Shown: one piece after another, positions 5,716 to 9,516 of the stretch
How the letters are laid out: every line of letters starts with the position of its first letter
Numbering within the stretch: the stretch's first letter is position 1
Assembly (NCBI GenBank): GCA_027623845.1
Contig: JAQBUJ010000079.1
Location: 1-9,516, forward strand
Origin: Pseudomonadota bacterium
GTDB lineage: Bacteria > Pseudomonadota > Alphaproteobacteria > Thalassobaculales > Thalassobaculaceae
Direction of reading: 5' to 3'
DNA length: 9,516 nt
Program-made: the position numbers and the translations under genes
Notes under the pieces: generated by a model
Databases searched by the model: none
Told to the model about the DNA's origin: nothing
What the model saw: the letters and a program-made list of their open reading frames with translations, nothing else

Positions 5716-6570
5716 TCAGAACCCGGCGACGGCGCCGAGCGTCGCGCCGGTCTCTTGCTGGGACCGGCGCGACGCATCGATCCGCTGTTTCAGCGCCTGA
5801 CCGGGCGCAACCTCGCGTTCCCATGTCGGGTCGGCGGCAAGGGCGCGATACCAAGCGTCAACCCGAGGATGCAGAGAGCCCAACGGATAACCGCCGAGAA
5901 CCAGGCGATAGGCATAAACGAACCAGGCGATATCCAGAACGCTGATCGCCTCGCCCGCCAGATAGGGGGCGATCGCGAGTTTTTGCTCAAAAACGTCAAA
6001 AGCAGCGCGAAATTTAGCCGCCGCTTGCCGGCAGCGGGCATCGCTCAGTCCCTCGGCGGCAAGGGTTTCGTAGAAATCAAGCTCCGCCCGTTTCTTCGGG
6101 TCGCTCGCCCTGCCATGGGCCCGATAGGCCGCCATCATTTCAGCGGTCTTGGTGGTTGTCGTGCGGCCATGAACGAACCGAAAGCTGAGCAGGCGGAGGT
6201 CATGATGCAGGGCATTTTCCACTGCCAATTGCGCGCGAATATCATCAGCGCGATCGGTTGGCCAAAGCACCGGCGACGGATATCGATCCTCCAGCAGCGC
6301 CAGGATCTCATTGCTTTCGATATGGACCGCGCCGTCGATGACCAGGACCGGCACCATACCCTGAGGGTTGATCCCCATGAACCAAGGGGCATAGCTTTCA
6401 TGCGCCGAAAGGTCGATTTGATGGGGCGTCCATTGGATACCCTTCACCTGCAGATAGATCCGAAGTTTCTGCGAGCAGGAAGACATCGGGAAATGGAACA
6501 GATGCAAGCCGGTCCAACCAAGGACCTCGCGGGTCTGAATATCCGCATCAAGAAGTTGAACCACCGTCAT
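5716..6570 (-). CDS. Glutathione S-transferase family protein with N-terminal extension
   Basis: A 284-residue protein with both GST domains. The thioredoxin-like domain starts near residue 22 (LHLFHFPMSSCSQKLRIYL), with SSCSQ at 30-34 in the active-site position, NPQGMVPVL at 68-76 carrying the cis-Pro loop, and ESN at 85-87 for the gamma-glutamyl part of glutathione. The all-helical C-terminal domain includes YLAGEAISVLDIAWF (203-217), whose SxxD is the GST N-capping box. About 20 residues (QLLDADIQTREVLGW) precede the usual start, and the protein is longer than the common 200-230 residues. Cysteine in the active-site loop suggests glutathione-thiol or lyase chemistry rather than simple conjugation, an inference only. 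The ATG at 6570 is chosen over an in-frame TTG at 6579; neither has a good Shine-Dalgarno site. It is convergent with the isomerase-like gene. Confidence 0.88.
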   Translation of the reverse strand: MTVVQLLDADIQTREVLGWTGLHLFHFPMSSCSQKLRIYLQVKGIQWTPHQIDLSAHESYAPWFMGINPQGMVPVLVIDGAVHIESNEILALLEDRYPSPVLWPTDRADDIRAQLAVENALHHDLRLLSFRFVHGRTTTTKTAEMMAAYRAHGRASDPKKRAELDFYETLAAEGLSDARCRQAAAKFRAAFDVFEQKLAIAPYLAGEAISVLDIAWFVYAYRLVLGGYPLGSLHPRVDAWYRALAADPTWEREVAPGQALKQRIDASRRSQQETGATLGAVAGF

Positions 6571-6655
6571 TCCCCGCAAAAGATACCGCTGTCCGGCGGC
6601 GACCGCGCCGATGGGCGACGGAACATCATACCGGTTTTCGCGGCCTTACCTATCG

Positions 6656-6695
6656 CCCCCCAACTGTCCCCGCGCCGGCCACGTGGACAGTGGGG
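6656..6695. repeat. Inverted repeat between the divergent GST and LivM genes
   Basis: ACTGTCC (6663-6669) pairs with GGACAGT (6685-6691). CCCC (6658-6661) and GGGG (6692-6695) extend it to 11 pairs with one bulged A at 6662, around a 15-base GC-rich spacer. It lies in the 272-bp divergent gap about 85 bp upstream of the GST start, which suits an operator, though a transcript hairpin is also possible. No T-tract follows. Confidence 0.5.
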
Positions 6696-6740
6696 CCGCA
6701 AACGGCGGTGACCGGGTTGCCTTGGCCGCGTTCCTGGTCC

Positions 6741-6747
6741 AAGGAGG
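6741..6747 (+). promoter_or_regulatory. Strong Shine-Dalgarno-like sequence upstream of LivM
   Basis: AAGGAGG is a near-perfect anti-16S match, yet it lies 95 bases ahead of the permease start. The nearest ATG (6760) is 12 bases downstream, longer than the usual 5-9. It either serves a micro-ORF that overlaps the permease start or is fortuitous. Confidence 0.4.
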
Positions 6748-6759
6748 GGCACCGACGGC

Positions 6760-6846
6760 ATGGCGACTTTGGCCCCCGCTGTCATTATTAATGCTGGTCG
6801 CGGCGCGGTTCTTCCGGAGCGGCGCCGACGGCGAAAGAGGCCATGA
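6760..6846 (+). CDS. Possible 28-residue micro-ORF overlapping the LivM start (ATGA)
   Basis: This frame encodes MATLAPAVIINAGRG followed by a short stretch and a very basic C-terminus (ERRRRRKRP). Its TGA (6844-6846) overlaps the permease ATG (6843-6845) as ATGA, the classic translational-coupling arrangement, and a strong AAGGAGG lies upstream, though 12 bases from the ATG. The permease's own site (AAAGAGG, ending two bases before its ATG) is poorly spaced, which would make coupling useful. It resembles no family I recognise. It could equally be chance in a GC-rich leader. Confidence 0.25.
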   Translation: MATLAPAVIINAGRGAVLPERRRRRKRP

Positions 6847-7835
6847 CTTCACCCCCTGAGCACAATCGCAAAACCCGACCCGCCAGCCCCGCCGAATCCA
6901 ATCGACTGGTGATCACGGTGATCGTGTTGGTCTGGCTCGCCCTGCCGTTCGTGCTGGCCGACTACACGCTCTACCGGATCACCCAGGCCGGGGTTTTCGC
7001 CATCGCCATTGTCGGCATGAACCTGTTGATCGGCCTCAGCGGACAGCTTTCCATCGGCCATTCAGCCTTTTTCGCTCTCGGCGCCTATGCCACGGCGCTG
7101 GCCAGCAATGATGGCGGCATGTCGGTCTATCTGGCGCTGCCGCTGGCCGGGCTGGTCTGCTTCGTCTGCGGCTTTCTGTTTGGTTGGCCGGCTTTGCGGC
7201 TCGGTTCTATCCATTTGTTGTTGGCTACCTGGGCGTTGGCGATCGCGACACCGCAGCTTTTGCGCTCCAGCTATCTGGAGCAATGGACCGGCGGGGTCAG
7301 CGGCATCTATCTGGACCGCCCAGAGGTGCCGTTCGGTTTGCCGATCAGCAGTGATCAATGGTGGCATCTGGTCACCCTGGTCGCCGTGCTGATCCTGTTC
7401 CCAATCGCACGAAACCTGGTCGATAGCCGGACCGGCCGGGCCCTGCGCTCAATCCGCGACCACCCGCAGGCCGCCGCCGCCACCGGGATCAATCTGCCGC
7501 TCTACAAGACTCTGATTTTTGGCGTCAGCGCGCTTTACGCCGGGGTCGCCGGTGGGATGATGGGCCTGCTGACCGATTTCGTCGCTCCGGACACCTATGG
7601 CGTGTTCTTCGCGATGATCCTGCTGGTCGGCGCGGTCACCAGCGGGCTTAGCGGCATCTGGACCGCGCTGTTCGGCGGGTTGATGATCGAGTTTCTTCCC
7701 GATGTCGCGGCCTTCGCCACCACCGAGATCGCGTTTCCGGCGGCGGCCTATGGCGCGCTGCTGATCATCATGATCTATTTTATGCCCAGCGGGCTGGCCG
7801 GGCTGTTGCAACGCTGGCGCGGTGGGCCGCGCTAA
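6843..7835 (+). CDS. LivM-type ABC transporter permease (branched-chain amino acid/hydrophobic substrate)
   Basis: A 330-residue inner-membrane protein. A hydrophilic leader of about 20 residues is followed by many hydrophobic segments, roughly 21-39, 46-66, 72-88, 94-116, 121-140, 172-188, 222-244, 252-270, 272-290 and 299-314. GLSGQLSIGHSAFFALGAY (64-82) is the hallmark LivM motif. GRALRSIRDHPQAAAATGIN (198-217) is the cytoplasmic EAA-like loop that docks on the ATPase. LivM pairs with LivH in HAAT-family importers for branched-chain amino acids, urea, short amides or aromatic acids. No livH, livG, livF or binding-protein gene lies beside it within the window: upstream is the divergent GST and downstream a convergent hydrolase. 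It is thus an orphan permease that must borrow partners, or a relic, though the frame and key motifs are intact. Its leader may be regulated by the inverted repeat or micro-ORF upstream. Confidence 0.93.
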   Translation: MTSPPEHNRKTRPASPAESNRLVITVIVLVWLALPFVLADYTLYRITQAGVFAIAIVGMNLLIGLSGQLSIGHSAFFALGAYATALASNDGGMSVYLALPLAGLVCFVCGFLFGWPALRLGSIHLLLATWALAIATPQLLRSSYLEQWTGGVSGIYLDRPEVPFGLPISSDQWWHLVTLVAVLILFPIARNLVDSRTGRALRSIRDHPQAAAATGINLPLYKTLIFGVSALYAGVAGGMMGLLTDFVAPDTYGVFFAMILLVGAVTSGLSGIWTALFGGLMIEFLPDVAAFATTEIAFPAAAYGALLIIMIYFMPSGLAGLLQRWRGGPR

Positions 7836-7860
7836 TCCGTTGACCGGCGACGGACGCGGC

Positions 7861-7908
7861 TTGGTTGCTCCACCACACTTTTTCTCCGCCACACCGTTTC
7901 TTCGCCAC
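7861..7908. repeat. Degenerate three-unit 16-bp tandem repeat between convergent genes
   Basis: Consecutive 16-mers on the plus strand are TTGGTTGCTCCACCAC (7861-7876), ACTTTTTCTCCGCCAC (7877-7892) and ACCGTTTCTTCGCCAC (7893-7908). Units 2 and 3 share 13 of 16 bases, and units 1 and 2 share 10. They fill most of the 77-bp gap between the LivM and hydrolase stops. I see no clear terminator hairpin in this gap. Confidence 0.55.
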
Positions 7909-7912
7909 CGAT

Positions 7913-8695
7913 CTAGATCCCGACCGCAAGATCTTCTTCGATGATCGCGGCGCACGCCTCGGCATGGGATTGGATCAGGAAATGCGACGCGCCCTCGATC
8001 TCGACCAGCCGGCTATTCGCCAACAAGCCGTGCAGTCGCTCATTGACCCGTTTGCACAGCGGATAAGTGACCTCGCCATGCACCAAGGTGATCGGGATTG
8101 ATAGGCCGCGGAACCGATCCAGGCTCGGCGCATAGGCGAGATTGGATGACCATTGCAGAAGATTGAATGCGGTCATCCCGGCCATCGTGCTTTGAATTTT
8201 CTCCGGCAGGCTATCGAAAAACCCCGCCCCACCCCACAGATCGATCATTGGACGCACCGCCCAGGGATCGCCTTGTTCATGGGCGGCGCGGTAGCCGTCC
8301 AGAAAATCGGTCAGCTCGCCGAGTGGCGCGGCGTCGCCGGTATGCTTCAACAAATCGAGCATCAGCGGCTCGAACAGGGTGCAGCCACGGATGGCGATGC
8401 GGTCGCTCAACGCCGCTGCCAACGCCAGTAAGGCGCCGTAGGAATGACCAACCAGTTGAACCGGTTCTTCGGTCTCGGCTGTTATATATCCGGCCAGAAG
8501 ATCGACTTCGCGCTCCAGGCAATGATCGGCCAACAATGCCGGCGTCGGCGGTTCGACCAGCCCCGGCATGGTCGGCACGATGGTCCGTCGGCGGCCATCC
8601 ACGACCTTGAGGATACCGCGCCAGGCCGAGGGCGAGGAAAAAGCGCCGTGGACATAAACCACCGGGGCTTGCTCGCAGAGCTCGATCGGGTTCAT
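7913..8695 (-). CDS. Alpha/beta-hydrolase fold protein
   Basis: A 260-residue single-domain hydrolase. VVYVHGAFSSPSAW (12-25) carries the HG oxyanion loop, GHSYG (83-87) is the nucleophile elbow with Ser85, and GASHFLIQSH (235-244) supplies the catalytic His237. No Asp is at the usual position after strand 7 (ITLVHGEVTYP). Glu208 there, or Glu109 in the LFEP segment after strand 6, may serve as the acid, as in subfamilies where the acid has moved. The family covers esterases, lactonases, C-C bond hydrolases and haloperoxidase-like proteins, so the substrate is open. No signal peptide is seen. The ATG lacks a clear Shine-Dalgarno sequence. It begins 26 bp after the stop of LLM-3 on the same strand, so it is probably co-transcribed; a monooxygenase (including a possible Baeyer-Villiger-like step) followed by ester hydrolysis is a reasonable but unproven idea. 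Confidence 0.9.
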   Translation of the reverse strand: MNPIELCEQAPVVYVHGAFSSPSAWRGILKVVDGRRRTIVPTMPGLVEPPTPALLADHCLEREVDLLAGYITAETEEPVQLVGHSYGALLALAAALSDRIAIRGCTLFEPLMLDLLKHTGDAAPLGELTDFLDGYRAAHEQGDPWAVRPMIDLWGGAGFFDSLPEKIQSTMAGMTAFNLLQWSSNLAYAPSLDRFRGLSIPITLVHGEVTYPLCKRVNERLHGLLANSRLVEIEGASHFLIQSHAEACAAIIEEDLAVGI

Positions 8696-8721
8696 TGAGG
8701 TTTTACCGCTGCGGTCGCGTC

Positions 8722-9516
8722 TTAATGCAAATTCTCGATCCGGGGGCCGACCTTCTCGGCCAGGAGCTGCAAACTCTGGTGATCCCAGGCGGCGTCATCG
8801 GAATCCGCCGTGACGCTGAGCAGGGTGCCGAACCCGCCGGTAACCTCATGCAGGGCGCGGATCTTGTCCTCGCATTCCATGGGGTCGCCGACGATCCAAA
8901 CATTTTCCATCATATAGTCGACGTCCACCGCCTCATCGGGCATCGCCGGATCAAGCTTGGGGGCGGCCATCTGCCAGGTCCCGACGCGGCTGGGATGTTG
9001 ATGGACTTCATAATTCCGCCCCAGCACGGCGCGAGCCCGTTCCCTGGCGATGCTGGGCGTCGGACCGACGAAAATATCCCGGGCGATCCGCCATTGGCTT
9101 CGGTCCGGAACCTTGCCGGCTTTTGTCGCACCCTCGACCACGGTAGCCCAATGCCCCGGCAACTGGGTACTGGAGAGCAGGGAACTCGACATCGGCATCC
9201 AGCCGCGCGCGCCGGCGATTCTGAGCGAGTTCGATTGCGGCGTGCTGGCGGCCACCGCGATCGGCGGGTGCGGCAGTTGCAGCGGCTTCATGTGCAGCCC
9301 CCGCTCGGTAACCGGGTTCAGCGCCGGCGCGTCGATGTTAAAAAATGCGCCCTTATGGGTGAAGCGGCCCTCCTCATGGGCCCACAGCGCCAGGATGACC
9401 TCCAGCGCTTCGGCGGCCCGGCCCCGCGCGGTGCTCGGATCGAGGCCCATCAGCATCATGTCGCTGGGGATGCCGCCAAGCCCGATGCCCCATTGAAACC
9501 GGCCGCGCGCCAGATG
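8722..9516 (-). CDS. LLM-3: luciferase-like flavin-dependent oxidoreductase, C-terminal 264 residues
   Basis: The gene is open to the right edge of the window: 19 codons upstream of the first visible ATG (9459) remain in frame and encode HLARGRFQWGIGLGG, equivalent to the 'LSGGR...GVGRG' barrel segment, so the true start lies beyond 9516. Later features are an EALEVILALW helix, the HKGAFFNIDA strand typical of FMN-type monooxygenases, an HPPIAVAAST strand (83-92 of the visible part), and the GDPMECEDKIRAL segment (210-222) common near the C-terminus of limonene/alkane-monooxygenase-like LLM proteins. It belongs to a different subfamily from both other LLM proteins here. It heads the hydrolase-containing operon in this window. 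The N-terminal catalytic region with its His motif is not visible. Substrate unknown. Confidence 0.88.
   Translation of the reverse strand, partial: HLARGRFQWGIGLGGIPSDMMLMGLDPSTARGRAAEALEVILALWAHEEGRFTHKGAFFNIDAPALNPVTERGLHMKPLQLPHPPIAVAASTPQSNSLRIAGARGWMPMSSSLLSSTQLPGHWATVVEGATKAGKVPDRSQWRIARDIFVGPTPSIARERARAVLGRNYEVHQHPSRVGTWQMAAPKLDPAMPDEAVDVDYMMENVWIVGDPMECEDKIRALHEVTGGFGTLLSVTADSDDAAWDHQSLQLLAEKVGPRIENLH

Noticed and set aside
5755..6711. 318-codon plus-strand open frame opposite the GST gene
   Set aside because: The minus strand carries both GST domains intact. The plus-strand product is Arg/Gln-rich without family resemblance.
6611..6859. 82-codon plus-strand frame overlapping the LivM start, considered as a LivH remnant
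   Set aside because: It contains one hydrophobic stretch but none of the LivH motifs, has no good ribosome site, and runs through the inverted repeat region.
7449..7955. Minus-strand open frame opposite the 3' half of livM
   Set aside because: It is antisense to conserved LivM motifs and the product is a charged, low-complexity sequence.

Overview
This GC-rich, densely coding bacterial window reads like the accessory or catabolic part of an alphaproteobacterial chromosome, with Rhodospirillales-like flavour. That assignment is an inference from codon bias, Shine-Dalgarno sites and the gene families present; the window has no rRNA, tRNA or phylogenetic marker. I see no transposase, integrase, CRISPR array or phage gene. 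Eleven protein genes are supported, two of them cut by the window edges, plus one speculative micro-ORF.

Layout, left to right. (1) Positions 1-120, minus: the N-terminus of a GroES-like MDR (quinone/alcohol) oxidoreductase. (2) Positions 413-2947, plus: a likely operon of a luciferase-like flavin monooxygenase (LLM-1), a classical NAD-type SDR dehydrogenase and a small MOSC-domain protein. (3) Positions 2952-4858, minus, convergent with the MOSC gene across only 4 bp: a second LLM oxidoreductase followed by an isopenicillin-N-synthase-type 2-oxoglutarate/Fe(II) oxygenase. Their intercistronic gap carries a 16-bp perfect palindrome fused to a 15-bp tandem repeat. (4) Positions 5035-5664, plus: a 2-hydroxychromene-2-carboxylate isomerase-like (DsbA/GST-kappa fold) protein, convergent with (5) 5716-6570, minus: a GST-family protein. 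(6) Positions 6843-7835, plus: a solitary LivM-type branched-chain/hydrophobic-substrate ABC permease with no LivH, LivG, LivF or binding protein beside it. (7) Positions 7913-9516, minus: an alpha/beta hydrolase preceded in the same operon by a third LLM oxidoreductase that runs off the right edge.

Functionally, almost every gene belongs to a redox or small-molecule-processing family: three different LLM flavoenzymes, SDR, MDR, 2OG-Fe(II) oxygenase, two thioredoxin-fold proteins of glutathione-linked families, a hydrolase, a MOSC protein and an uptake permease. The simplest reading is an uncharacterised catabolic or detoxification neighbourhood for imported hydrophobic or aromatic compounds: oxygenation by LLM and 2OG enzymes, oxidation by SDR/MDR, glutathione-linked isomerisation or conjugation, then hydrolysis. 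No substrate can be assigned from sequence. The genes lie in at least five transcription units, so this is a neighbourhood rather than one proven pathway.

The most distinctive non-coding signals are short repeats in gaps: the palindrome/tandem repeat at 3980-4017, three AGTGGCC copies at helical spacing ahead of LLM-1 (368-395), a degenerate 16-bp tandem repeat at 7861-7908, and a long inverted repeat at 6656-6695 upstream of the permease.
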